Source: Otis tarda (Eukaryota > Chordata > Aves > Otidiformes > Otididae). Taken from it: DNA of 64,000 nucleotides. Location of the stretch: NCBI GenBank assembly GCA_026413225.1, contig CM048552.1, positions 45,585,001-45,649,000 on the forward strand. The letters run 5' to 3'. Shown here piece after piece: positions 1 through 13,009 of this stretch (positions within the stretch are counted from its first letter, which is position 1; every line of letters starts with the position of its first letter). The position numbers and the translations under genes are program-made. A model generated the notes under the pieces. That model did not search any database. It was given only the letters and a program-made list of their open reading frames with translations, and was not told the DNA's origin.

Positions 1-3000
1 ATATACCTGATGCTGCACTACTGTTCCTGATACCATAAATATAGTTACACTCCTAAATTTATTTGAGTCATGTACATCTCTTTCCCCAGTATTTTTCTTT
101 CATTTTATTTCCCTTATCTTATCAGAGTTTTATCTATATGACTAGAAATCCCAAGCTGTAATAGTATCTGTTGGTAAGGCTTTATTACCAACCTCTGTAT
201 CAAAAAAAACCCCTCAAATGATGGGAAGGGGCAGGGGGGAAGAATTTGCATGCTCAGTGGTAAGTGTGGTCAGAGAGGCTGCAAAAATCTAACGAGACTT
301 ACAACAAGCAACTTCAGCTGCCTACTTGTACCATGTACAAAGGTACAGTGTTTGTGAGAAGTATTTCTTGACATTTTGAGTGCTTGCTGCTTAGAATAGA
401 TAGTTGCAGAGAATGGCAACAGAGGCTATTTTTGCTTAATTTGAAGTAACTCACCAGAAAGCTCATTCAAGTCACAGCAGTAACTGAACACCATAATAAA
501 GTTCAACATCTAAAGGACAGCAAGTGACACAAGCAGAAAATGTTATAAAAGATTTCAGTAAAAGGAGGAGGTTAGTAAAAACAAACAAAACCCATGTGTA
601 GTAAATAAATTAAGTAAAGTCTTTAGAAGTTGCTACAATTTTGTAAAGAAAAAAACCAACCGTTTATGGAGTCACACAAATAGCATGAATCACTGCTTGT
701 GGCAGCAGTCGTGTCAAGGCTGTGCTTTGTCCAGGCTGAGGAGTGAGGCTTACTGGCTTAGATGTAGTATGTCACCGGTGCAATTGCACTTTTTCTAGAA
801 GTGACCCAATATCTCAACACAACCCTGGGCTCTGCTGTGTAAGCATACCAGTCTGCACACACTGAGCTCAAAGTCTTTTGCATAACACAGTTTTAGCATC
901 GTTTAGACAGGCCATAAAAAGATACACATAGTCCTAGTGTAGGTCAGAGAAATTAAAAGGTAAGGACTATTTGCCTTCAAGAATAGGTAAATAAGATGGG
1001 ATATGATAAAGTGCACAGATGTTTGATTTTCCATCCATTTGAAGACAACAGCTAAGTGCCAACAACTAGGCTGAGATCTAATGAGGAGAATGGATACTGA
1101 AATTATTTGACAATGTTAATGATGTATTCTTTTACAGTCCTCTGTAAAAGCAACTGTGAGAGGTTCAGTCCTGGTTAGGAGGACCGAATGTCTTGTATAG
1201 TCATTTCTATGTACCAATATTCTCTTTAATTAGGTAAGCCTCTGGATGGCATAACAGTGGTATTACTGGATGTAGGCCACTTACTGCTGGCCCTTTGGTG
1301 CAGAGGATTTGCCAGGTCGGAAGGGAAAGGAGCCCAAAATGTTCTGGGCTCTTGAGCCAGGAGAATGTCCCAAAGGGACTATTTTGGCTGGTGCAAGAAA
1401 GAATAGACCAAATCAGATGCAACTTAAGGGAAAAACAGGATCCTGAAATAGTCAAGAGGCAAGACAAAATTATGTTTTTGTTTTTTTGTCCTCTCTTTAC
1501 TGGAATTCTAGAGAGCTAGCCAAGAAAAATGGAAATGTTGCCAAGGTGTGATGGAGCCAAAGAGGAAGCTAAAGCTTAGGCAGGTCTCTTGTGACACTTT
1601 TATATTCTTGGCCTTAGGGAAAAGCCTGGCCAGTGGAAGCCAAAAGGAGAGCTGTCATTGATTTCCTCAAGGCAAGACTTGCATACCTTGTCCTGCTCTA
1701 AACATCGTTCTATAAATATGCATGCCAAACTATGTCCTTGGGCAGAGGAACAAAAACTACTCTTATCATGACTTGAATTCATGTCTTCAGAGGGGAAAGG
1801 TTAGACTACTAATAGCTAGTGCCAAAAAGTACCTTCAACCCCTCTATTCTTCAAGGAAACAAGATGTAATTATATAATCAGTGGCTCCATTCACATGTTT
1901 TAGTATTATTTGCCATTCATATCATTTCAAGCCAAAAATGAGCACCATCTCCATCTTCTCTGCAGAATGAGCTGCAAAGCATCCATTCCCACAGTATGTG
2001 TGAGTGTCTTGCAGTTTGTCTGGACAGGGAAGTTAATGTTTGTTTGTGCTTATGTACTGCTGCTCCACAACTGACAGAGATACTTCATTATTTTTTTCCC
2101 ATCCATTCTCTTTCCAGAAAGGAGAAATAAGCCTTAATGAAGCTTTTCTTTTCAAGGCCAGATTTTCAACTCCTTATTTACCCATAAAATCACTTAATTA
2201 TATGAGCAATCTCAGTGAACAGAAACGGATTTTATTATGCAAATTGTATTTTTGTTATTCACTCTTTTAAATAATTTAAAGTTTATCAGTGTGGTGCTAG
2301 TGAAACTGCTGTAGTGTCGGCTGCGCTGGAGTTTTTTGATCTTGATCAGGTACACTGAATAATCGTCATCTAAAGAAAGAGGACATCCACATCTATATTT
2401 CATTGTAACTAAAACCAGAAGAACAATTTTAATAGCAATAGAGTTTAAGAAATTTGTGGTAATTTTCTGAATTTTAGATTAAGGATTTGTTCAGTTATGA
2501 AAAGAAAATTGATATTAAATTGTTAATCCTGTTGAGAGATTACTATGTAAAAATGTTTTATTCTAATAATGTTATTTGTTTAAAGTAAATCTCATAGTTT
2601 ATTCTAATATTCATTGACCTAAACTAACCTCTAGTTGTATCAGGGTGTTTTTATTTATTTAATATACTACTGCAGTCTAGTATGTGGAAAGTATTTGTTA
2701 GTATTAAAATATTAACAAATATTTTATATTGTATATTTAAAAGAAATTTTAATAATTTAGGTTACTCTGTATGTAGATAAGGTTAACAAAAAGGAGACAT
2801 AAAATATTATTTCAAGGGAATAAGCACAAGTGAGAAGCTATTTACCCTATAACATGATTATGACATTATTATTAATTTTTTTAACTAGTAAGATTATGTA
2901 TGCAAGAGTATGCATATGTTAATAGGTGTTATTGATTTGTTGTCTCAGAAATGTATATGACTGAGATTGCCTATCTAAATCAGAATCTTTGTACTTTGAT

Positions 3001-4589
3001 GACTTTTCTGCTTATAAGCAACAATGATTTAAAAAAGGCCCCTCCTTTTTAGTTATAAATCGTCAATAAATACATTTAGTAGAATTTATTTTGATATAAC
3101 CATATGACAATTTTCTTCAGATAGCAAATCTTTTAACTTCAACCACATGATTTTGCTGTTTGTTTTAGCAGTCGCAGAAGACTATATTCCTATAAGTGAG
3201 AGAAGTGGGATAGCTGATCACAAGTGTGTGTGTGCAAGAGTGTCTGGAGGTCTAATTCAAGTCAGGTCAATGACTTTATTTTGCCTTGGCACTTTGCTTC
3301 AAATTCACCATCTGTGCAAAGATTATAATACTTCCTGCTTCTTATGGGAGCTGTGAAAATTCATCAGATCTTGATAACACAAGAAATTAGGTATTCCTGA
3401 ATAATTCCATGTGAGAAAACATTTGCAAATTTAATTATGTTGAAAGTTAAATGCATTTCAAAGTGGAGTAGCTATTGCATTTAAAAAAACCCCACAACTT
3501 CTTCCTTAATCAAAATAAATTTTAACTGGGCCAAAACTTTAATTTAATAACATAATTTTAAAGTAATGAAAATCAAGTTCAGGAGATCACATAAGCACAT
3601 CTTATTCTCGTTTGTTCAAAATATCACATATGAAATCATTTAAGAATGCCCAGCTGATACCTAAAGGATCTTCTAAAAGTGTGTACATGAATACTGTCTT
3701 AAGTATTAGTGTTCTGCTGAAGCAAGACAGCTATTTGGCAGGTATGATTATTCAATTTCTAACAAAGAAGCTTTATGACAACTTTAAAAGAAATCTTGTC
3801 ACATTAATGAATATTCCTGTGACATTATCTTAGTAATTTTAAAACAATTCTCTAGTAGCATTACGATGTGGTTTTGATGGAGCTTTTGATGAGAAAACAA
3901 CTTCTCGTCAATTCTGTGGAGATAGTTTTGAGGAAAATGCAAATGTCGCTGGCAGTTATACTGCAATAAAGTCAATGACATTATAAGTGGTTTGTTTACA
4001 TTGCAATTCTGATAAAGCTTAAAAAAGCAAAGCTCTTTTGCAAAGAGGCTATTGACGTGTCTGCTAATTCAGGGTACTGTGACCTTGGCATTACCACACA
4101 CATAGTACTGCCTGGACCTGTGTGAGAAGTATACATAAGCCTGGGCCAATAACACATTGCCAGAAGCATATTTATTAAATCAATGGGAGCTAAGCTTGCA
4201 GTTGAACAAAAATATTTTCAATACCATCTACTTTCCATTTAAAGATAAGATTGACCCAATGATATGCAGTAGCGAATCAACACATGTACAAGCATATCTG
4301 AATTCTTCAATAAACTTTTATTTCTGGATTTCTGTTGTTACTGGAAGATAATGTAGATTTAGACAGTCCTTGGCCATGGCGGCTTCTCCATATGGAAGTC
4401 ACTGAATTTGACTGGTATGGATTTAAAGCACAATGGCTATTCTTAATTAGTTACTCATAAAGACTCTGAAATTAAAGCTTTTGTCTGGTTAATCTTATTG
4501 AGATGTGTAAGAAAATTAAGTTTTAATCCAGAATATTTTCATGCAGGGACCTATTTAAATTGTACATGCATGAAACATGGCAGGTGAAA
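1..4589. other. AT-rich unassigned DNA, no gene recognised
   Basis: I see no repeat family, RNA gene or exon in this stretch. Open frames are short (at most about 86 codons) and show no domain. Around 1207-1782 the composition is less AT-rich and both strands are open for 60-86 codons, but the peptides have no recognisable motif and no initiation or splice context that supports a gene. This is most likely intergenic or intronic DNA. Confidence 0.6.
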
Positions 4590-4912
4590 GATCAACAATC
4601 TTCTGATAGTTAGTGGGGGATTTCCTTCTGCAAGGAAATCACTGTCAGTTCCTGACTTCCCCATTTCTCCTCACTGGCACAGAATTTTGTTCCATGCAGT
4701 TCCACAGTAAATACCTGTCCAACGCTAATTGGCAGACAGTGACAAACTGAGCTAGAAATGGTCCTGGTACCTCCTGGTACTGAGGCAGTGCTCTGTGCCA
4801 TGCACCTGGGACTGTGGTCCCTGGGCTGGTCTGCTGTCAAAAGTGGCTGGAGTGGGCTGTGGCAGACTTCCAGCCCCACAATGGGGTCGCCTGCCACAGC
4901 AATTAGAGCATA
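4590..4912. other. GC-richer island, unclassified
   Basis: This block of roughly 320 bp is clearly richer in G and C than its flanks and contains several short internal repeats, such as repeated CCTGGTAC and CTGGG words. A 95-codon minus-strand frame (4610-4897) covers most of it but has no recognisable domain. It ends in a strong hairpin (separate entry). It could be an old repeat or a conserved noncoding element. I could not match it to a family from memory. Confidence 0.4.
4856..4900. other. Strong two-part hairpin
   Basis: GCTGTGGCAG at 4856-4865 is perfectly complementary to CTGCCACAGC at 4891-4900. Inside that 10-bp stem, CCCCA (4874-4878) pairs with TGGGG (4882-4886) around a 3-nt loop. 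The two stems are separated by an asymmetric internal loop of 8 and 4 nt. The arms are short for a microRNA precursor. No function is assigned. Confidence 0.7.
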
Positions 4913-5041
4913 TGTGAAAAAATGGTAGATACTTATGCTTCCCCCTGAGTCAAGCAGTTGGAAAGCATTCTCGGATCTTGTAAAGGTACAGGGCTATTTG
5001 AAAGTCAGTAGTATCTGTGGCCTGAAATCACTCAGAGTTTT

Positions 5042-5296
5042 GTGACAACCTACCAGATTTCCTCTGTTCCAGTGTGTGAGACAGTCTACCCTGGGTCAGA
5101 CCTCACCATCACTTGTCCCACAGGTAGGAAGGCTGCGGGAGTTTGCACATTGGATTGGATGGCAAGAGTGCCTGGCACAGCAAGGAGCACAGCTTTTCAT
5201 ACCTATGTAATATCCTGGTGTCTCTTCCTCCTGGAGTCCACAGGTTATGTACAAGTAACTGGCAACTGGAACTGGGCAAAAGTAAAAGCTTCCTAG
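5042..5296 (+). pseudogene. Exon-like segment with an Ig-like peptide; uncertain
   Basis: An 84-codon frame contains the stretch VYPGSDLTITCPTG, which resembles the B-strand region of an immunoglobulin-superfamily domain (G-x-D-L-T-I-T-C). A 51-bp segment, 5073-5123, is bounded by a pyrimidine-rich tract ending in TTCCAG and by CACAG followed by GTAGGA. It therefore looks like an exon with good splice sites, phase 1 at both ends, as is usual for Ig exons. Against this, the segment is far shorter than an Ig domain, no second cysteine and tryptophan pattern is visible nearby, and there is no other exon in the window. It may be a relic, a micro-exon or pure chance. Confidence 0.18.
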
Positions 5297-5299
5297 TTT

Positions 5300-8200
5300 G
5301 TGAGTTGCAGGTACTGTAAGAACTGAGAAACATGGAACAGTGGATGGGAGATGGGGCTCATGGGAAAACATTGGGGGATAGCAGATGAGACAGAGGGCAA
5401 CCCCTATGTTTTCACAACAGGAGATAGTCCCAAAGACCTTCAGGTTGCCTCTCTCCTTCTCTACCAGCCTTTTCTTTAGACTACTCATAGAAAGAATTAG
5501 CAAGAACATAAAAACTTGAAATTAAAATTCAAGTGTGGGGAGATAGAGAAAGTTCAAGGTTAAGAGGTTCTGCAGGAGCGTTCTGGGATTTGGAGGTCTT
5601 CTGGTTTGCCCTTCCCTGTCCATACAGCATTTAGTTTGTGTGTGGACAGAGAAAGTAGGACTGTTGCCCTTCCCCATTCCTCTCTCTGCTTTCTGAAACA
5701 CGTCAGCCTCAAACTGTTTTACAGAAAACTTGTTCCCCTTGTAGGCTCTAATTTATAGCTTGAAAAGTAATCAGATGAAATACAAACCAAACATCCTCCA
5801 ACTTCCATCTATTTCTTTAGGCCAATATTTAAAGAAGGAAAGCCTTGAAATGTCACAGTTCTACTTTGATCTGTAATTTGTGTGCTTTAGACTCCATGAC
5901 TCCTGGACTGTGAGGGCTCAGAGGTCAGACTGGACTCACTGGATGTCCTGCTGCTGAATCTGGACACTGAAGTGTTGCCTCAGAGGATTTTACTGCATTT
6001 GCTAGTGTTGGTTTGAGATTAGGTATTCAGCAATTCAGCGAGTGGGCTGTGCTGTAAATGTGTTCAGCATCCTTTGTTCTACAATTTAGAGAAATGAGAT
6101 GAGCAAGAGTTAAGTGTGCAGCCTTTCGTTGTTAATATTTGTGTTGGACTCCACCTTGACATTTTAAACACCAACATGCAGACCACAGAAGTTAATCTCA
6201 TTCTACCCCACAACCACCCACATACACATATTACTTCCACTACTAGAATATTAGAAGGTCAGAATCCCAGTCAGAGGCTCTGACTGGAAACATTGAAGTT
6301 GCACAAATTGAACAATTTCTTGATAGCATCAACAGAATTGGTACTTGCAAAAACATACCATGAAAGTTAAAGTGCAATCACATCTTTTACCACAGGCACT
6401 TTGATAGTTCTTGCTGTTGTGCAGGACTTTTTAAAGGCTCTTAATTCTTCAATAAAATGTTTGGACAATGAGCTTCCAGAAATTGAAGTGTAGAATGTAC
6501 TTTGTTTCTACAGAAACCTGATTAGTATTCTTTGGAAACCATCCATCCCACTGGATCTTATTGCAGAGCTGTTGACAGGATATGTTCCTGTGATCAGGCA
6601 AGTCTAAAGTGATTTTTTTTTTTTCTTTGAAAGGAATAACTTGTTTTGGAAACTATTCTACTTTGAATGAAGTGAATCAGCAGTAGATGAAAAGGGTAAT
6701 TTATTGGTTAGGGAGCAGCACGATAGTGTTCCTGCTCTGAATTTAGAGGTGTATATTAGATAGATTTTTTTTTTTTATTTTATATGGGTTTGTAATTTTT
6801 TTTTCTTTAAATATGACTTTTAGGGCAGAAACCATAAATTCTCCGTTAACAAAAGGCTTCTATCTTCTATAGGCATACAAAAAAGGACATCACAGTCCTT
6901 GAGCATCAGCTGTATAAAACATGCTTAGAATATTTCCAGGTTCCAAAACAAGTGATGGTGGCATTTTAATAGATTATATTCTTTACTGTGAGTCAATATT
7001 AATCAAATTAATGTTCCTACATAATGACCCATGATGTTGGAGTCAATTTTTTTTAGAGGAGGAGTATAATCAAGATATTAATTATTTGTGGTGATTAAAA
7101 ATAGTCTCTTGATGATATTTTCAAGAGGAAGAGGGATAGCTCCATTGTTCTATCCAAATTCCAGTTCTGCTAATTGCATTGTGCTTATCTAAATTACACT
7201 GGCTGTACATTCACATGAATATGTAGATTAACTGTTAGTGATTGATATCTTCCGTATTTTAAAGTATTGCCAAATTGATGTCTAAATACTGAAATATATT
7301 CTTGGGCCCAGTCCACCTCATTCTGTTATTCAGGAAATTACACCAGGAGCTTCACTCCTGTAGAGAGACTTTCTATACCAAGAGCAAGGTAAGAGTTATT
7401 CCTCTGTTGCACAGATTAAATCACAGCAGTTACACTAGGTAACTTGCAACAGCAGGAGAAAACAAACCAAAAAATGCTCTCAGCCTATGAATTTAGTCTA
7501 AGGAAAAAAATCTGTTATAAACAGATATGAAAACTGTAAAATATAAATGTTAAGAAGTATCAAAAGTAAAATTATACCCATAACCCTAAGTCCTACCTCT
7601 AAATATCTGCTTTTAGTTCTTTGATACATTTAGTGTGAAGAGTGAAGAGTAAGTAAAACAGCGAAAGTCAGACATATAAGAAGGTTTCTGTGAACTTCAA
7701 GGCTATTGGATGTTGGAAAGGTTGTTTGTGTTTTCCAGAGTGTTCAGAAATACACAAACACAAGTAAAAGTGATGTGTATTTTCTCATCACATGACTTGG
7801 TTTTGGCCAAGCAGTTATGTCTTTTCAGCTAGATGTGTGTTGGGCAGGATTTTATAGTAATTTCCCTTTACAGGTATAGGTTAGACCCTTAGCTCTCACT
7901 TCCTAAATTTTTAAAGCAGACTTTTCCTTCTTCAATATGTAACTTTAATGTAATTTTATATTTATACTTGTAATAAAAAGTTAAACCATTTTCCTAGCTA
8001 AGTAAAAAAGTGATCATTCTGACTAGAATGAATGTATCAGTAGGAGAAAAATATTAGATTGATGGATCCAATCACTTGCATATCATATCTGTAATTGTGT
8101 TTCATAATGAGAAACTTTGAACAGGTAGCTTAAAGTAGCTACTCTAGCTATTGCCATGATCTGGACACCTTTGCAAAAAGTTTCAGTATTCAGGATATTT

Positions 8201-8532
8201 TGCACAGACAGACCTTTCCACGCCTTTTTGTGCACCCTAGAGAGAACACCAAAGTGAAACTCCAGAAGATTCAAATGCACAACATGACCCACGGGAAATA
8301 CCTAGCTGTTTACAATTTTGAAAAAAAAAAAAAATCAGGTTTCTCCTGTTCATTCTCAGTGCATGAAGATGATCCAATAATTATACATAAACAAAAGCAA
8401 GAGTTATAATAGTATTGAAAAAATGTGAGGAGACTCCCTAAAGAACTATAGAAAATCTTTAAGCCCTAAATAATTAAAAGTAGAAATGAGGCTGATGTGG
8501 CTTCCAGGCATTATTTTCTGAAATGATTAATT
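5300..8532. other. Unassigned AT-rich DNA
   Basis: No gene, RNA or repeat family was recognised. A minus-strand frame of 137 codons (5096-5509) overlaps the left end; it is cysteine-rich, has no domain signature and overlaps the exon-like segment on the other strand, so I treat it as chance. Short T-runs occur near 6611 and 6768. Confidence 0.55.
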
Positions 8533-8555
8533 AAAAAACAAAACAAAACAAAACC
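8533..8555. repeat. Short AAAAC simple repeat
   Basis: An A-run is followed by four tandem units of the pentamer AAAAC or ACAAA, depending on phase. This is a microsatellite of about 23 bp in noncoding DNA. Confidence 0.8.
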
Positions 8556-11500
8556 TTAATTTCCTGGAAAATATACATTTGTTAATATCAAGCATAGCAT
8601 TAATGTTACCTAGTCAACAAGATAAAAAAGGAAACAGATCAGGTGTTACACCCTGCAATATTATTCTTTCAAGGGGTGAGTTAACTTTCTGCTACCCATT
8701 GTGTAGTTGCTAAATAATTTTATCAAGTTTTGTGTTCCTTTGTGTTAAATCTTGTATTGCCTTCGGGTGCCTTTTGGTAATCACTAAACATGTCAAGCAA
8801 TTTAGGAAAGAACCATACATGCACGCACGCATGCACACTATCAACACTAGAATTATCCAAGACAAATTCTAGTTATTCCATTGATTTTTTAGCACCTGGC
8901 TATCAACTTCTTCCTTTTACAAGCCCTGACATTTCCTTCTGTTATGTTCCATGAGGAAAAAACAAAATCGCAAAGCAGCTTCTTCTCATACATCTCACTT
9001 CCTAACCTTTGTGAAGCCCTGGCAAACAGAAGAAATTCCATCTCAAGGTTTCTGACATTCTTTCTGAGTCATATCCAAACTGAAATCCTTTCTCTAGTGC
9101 AGATATTGCAAAAATATCCGTAAGAGATTTTTGCTTATTCAAAAGAAGAAAATATCTCAAAACTTGAGAGATTGTGACACTCGTGTTCTTTGCCCATCTC
9201 ACAATCTTCATAGATATTAATACCTCAAAACATTTTCAAAATTTTAAATGATCTGAAATTCCTGGCCCTTTTCTAGAAGCTTGCTGGTTTTCAGTAACCA
9301 CAGCTGAAACCTGGGCTGCGTCTCTGGTGGTCTTCTTGACCAGAGAAGTGGAAGGGTCCAGATAAAATGATTGAAAAAAGGAGCAAAAAAAAGTAATAGG
9401 ATAAGGCCATTTTGACTGCAGTTCAGTCTTCCACTGGTTCTGACTGGGGATTAATCTATTTCTTCTAATTGGTGAACTACTGTTTGATAACGGTAAGAAA
9501 AATCCAACAAACAAACAAACATCTAAAGCATTGATTTAACATGGGGGATTGAATTAAAGTGTGTATAAATAACACTCCTCTCTGGCCTCTTGCCCCAGTG
9601 CTGGCCCATGCAGTGGGTAAAAATACTTATAAATTCTAGTCACTACATCCCAAATTCCATTTTGTCCAGGCAGTAAGTTACTGTGATTGAAAATGACAAA
9701 TTTTTACAGTACTGCAATCAAAGTAGAAAAAATTATGTTGGAAATTCCTCCCTTTTTAACGGCTTCTTATTTTAAAATTGTATGTGTATTTTATTTACTT
9801 AGTATTTAAGAAAATAGTATTGTTAATTTGCAGTGGGAAAAGAAACAGAAAAGAAAAGAAGGATTTAACATTAGGATCTGGACAACGATAAATGGGTTGT
9901 TTGTTACTTGATCTCACATGAAAGAAAAATTTGAACTCATTTGGTTAAAGGCATGTCTGTACAGACATAATTACCATTTTTGACAGGGTTTTTAAGCTCT
10001 ATTTTCTTAGCTAAAACATCTGTATATCAAGTTCTAAGACTTCTGTCCTAATGAACCAAAACTGAAAAACAACCCAGGACTTCATGTTGAATTTAAATAA
10101 TGACATTCATCTTTCATTTATATCCCCATTTCAGTACAACAGTCTATTATTTCTCTAGAATTATTCCTTTTCAAAAAAAACCCTATCACCTGCTTAACTT
10201 CTTCTGTGTGAACTTACCACTACCAAAAATACACTCCCATGGCTTGTACTCTGCAGCACAGACATATTTTAAAGGTATGGACCCACAGCTGAATGTAACT
10301 ATATTAGAGCTACTGAACAAATGAAACAATCTACCTGTCCACCATCTTGCTTTTAGCATGCTTGCAAATGGAGCTAATGTATTTTGTCTCACAACTAGGG
10401 CACAACTGCATAGCTGATCAGTTATGTCAGCTCAGCTGTTAGCATGCAAATAGTTGAGTCAGCCTAAGAGAGTAACATTTAGTCATCAGTCCATAAACTT
10501 GGTTATGAAAATATGGGTATAAGGCAGATAAGGCAGAAACTGCTTGTACAAAAGGAAAATAAACACAGACTAATATTTTAGAAGACTTAAATCCAAAATA
10601 GATTTTCCTGATGTACAGATTAGTGAATGAATAGCTCATTTACCTGCCAATCAGATAAGAGTGTGCCTTTTTACACCATGCCTCCATCCACATTCACACC
10701 TTTTTAACCTAAATGGAGAAGAGGAGGAATGTGCATCTTTCAGATGTATTGCTTGTCTTACTTCTAGCTTCCATAAGCAGCTGTGTTTTTAGTAAATACT
10801 TCGAGAATGATAATAACCTTTGCCACAATGTTTGAGGTTATGTTATGAAGATCGAGTTCTAGAAAATGAAACCTCGCAGTAAAACCCTCCACTGCCTGAA
10901 ATATCCTCTATGGTCTTGAGCTCGTTGCTCAGCAGGTTTACTTTGCTGACAGTGATTTAAAGCCAGGTGCTACAGCATATTAGAATAAAAACATTTTGAT
11001 GGAATAAATACAAATCAAATGTGAAAGCATAGCTGGCGTCTCTGAGTATAGAACATTACGTTGCTGCTAAACTGGCTACATATATTAGAATAAAACATGT
11101 TTGACAGTGAAAAACATCCTTAGGCAATGTGGCTAGCACCATGTCAAAGGGAGAATGAAACGATCTTTCTGTTACATATGGTTATTGATCATTGAGGCAA
11201 AATTTCTGTAAACAAAATACATTGACTGTGTCAGCTTCTCCTGCTTTATCTTTTACAAGCAGGCCACTGACATCTCTCAAGAGCATGTAGTTTGGCACTT
11301 GAAAACTGTGTAAGACTTCAAAGGAAATGTTGTACTGGAAAAGAGTATTAGGAAATAGTATTAGAAAAAAAACGAAAAAAAATCAGTGTCCATTTTCAAG
11401 AGCAATAAGACAGACACTGCATAGCTTTTCACTTCAGTTTTGATGATGGAGCTATTCTGTTATGTTTTGAATTTAGATAGGATGCTATGTGGGATACCCT

Positions 11501-12649
11501 TGAACAAAGAAGCAGTTTTTGACTTTAAGCCTGGCTTAGCAGTATAACTTTGCTGTCTCAGGAAGATAATAAATATCTTATTGCCTACTGAGTGTCTTGC
11601 TATAAAATACCACTATTCTTGTGGCATTTAATTATTATTTTATTAGATTTCTTACTACACATTTGCAGGGTGTTAGGGTCAGAACTAGTCATAAATATGT
11701 ATCCAGCTTGCACATAAATATGGTTTACAGAACGAGTGAATCAATATATACTAAGAGAGGGAATAGCTATGGAGAAAGTGGGGAGTGTGTGGGGAGAGCA
11801 ATGAGGGAGACACAGGGATACAGAGATCGCTTTAGGGGACCAGAACCAGCAGGGTTCCAGGTCAGGAGAAAGAGCAACTTGCTGGGACCAGGAAAAGACC
11901 TTCTCCCCTGAAGGGAATAAAATAAGAAAACAAATGCCCTGAAAGGCAAATTCAGCCCCCTAAACTAAGGATGTGGCTTTACCATGTTTATTTTCAAATG
12001 TTCAGTTTTTAACAGGTCTCTGAAAGTCACACGGAGTTAAACCACGTTTCATCGTCAGACATACCACTGGAATTTTTGTGGTTAATTAGCAGGTGATACT
12101 ACCAGAGGGAAGGTTTTAGAGGTCTTTTTTTTTTTTCCCTAAGCAAGCCAGAGATGTTGATATAAGGTATCTTTTATTCTTTTTTACCAGATATTTTTAA
12201 AAAATGTTAATTGCTAGTATATGTATTTATAAAAAGAATTTAAAAATCAGAATATAATTCTAAGATCAATGATAAAATAAAAATTCAATGCTTTCTAGCT
12301 CCTAATTTCAACATATTCACCACCTGACCTGAAAAAATTCATTTTCCTGTTAGCTACTAATTTCCCATTAGCTACTGCCTCATGCATACTTTTCAAACTA
12401 TAAACCAATCTGTTTTTCATGTTATTCATGAAAACTATTACAAAAAAAAAGCTTGCAGGATAAAACAATCATTAAGAAAAGAAGGAAGTGTAAGTGGCAT
12501 TTAAATAACAGTTGCCGGATTTGCTACTTTTGAAACATCTTTTCAATGATTTTAATTATACATATTAATCATTCTGTCATATTCACCAAAATTACTAACA
12601 ATGTATGAGTTAAAAATTTTCAGGGAACACTTATTACCTTATCTTTTAT
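8556..12649. other. Unassigned AT-rich DNA
   Basis: I recognise no gene or repeat family. It includes a short AACA tetranucleotide run near 9508-9521 and a purine-rich stretch around 11755-11935 that keeps frames open on both strands (96 and 60 codons) without domain content. Other open frames are at most 92 codons and look random. Confidence 0.55.
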
Positions 12650-12715
12650 TTCTTCTTTGTGGCGTACGGGCACACAGACTCGACTTGTGGAGTAAGTGAG
12701 ACCCTGTTTATTTTT
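12650..12715 (-). mobile_element. Possible small scrap of the LTR family seen at 29-34 kb
   Basis: The word ACAGACTCGACTTG here, preceded by a GGGCA-type word and followed by GGAG and a T-rich stretch, matches the R/U5-side region of the inverted LTR copy near 33814-33850 (GGGCAAAACAGACTCGACTT). The local order is the same and CpG is otherwise rare in this DNA. Similarity extends only about 40-60 bp and decays quickly. It may be an ancient LTR fragment or coincidence. Confidence 0.25.
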
Positions 12716-12994
12716 ACAAGTGGGTTGTTATGTTTTTCTCTTCCTAAGCATTACCTTCCTTATTTCATTCTTGTCCAATCAACAATGTTCTTTTATCATT
12801 AGAATGCCACTGTCTCTAGACAGTATGCAAAACAACCAGAAGAAGGAAATGGCCAAAGCATCCAATCCTCCCCCTTCATTAGAAGTAGCTGCAAGCTTTT
12901 CTGTTTACCTATACTGACCAAGGAGACAGTTTGAAATAGAATGCTCCATATCAGCATACAAATTGTCACACCATCATAACTGTCACCAACACAC

Positions 12995-13009
12995 TTTTTT
13001 TTTTTTTTT
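12995..13009. repeat. Poly-T run of 15
   Basis: This is an uninterrupted run of 15 T. If it is a reversed retrotransposon A-tail, no recognisable element body adjoins it. Confidence 0.8.

Noticed and set aside
5096-5509. 137-codon minus-strand frame as a gene
   Set aside because: No domain, no supporting neighbours, irregular cysteine content and overlap with the plus-strand exon-like segment. A frame of this length is expected by chance in 64 kb.
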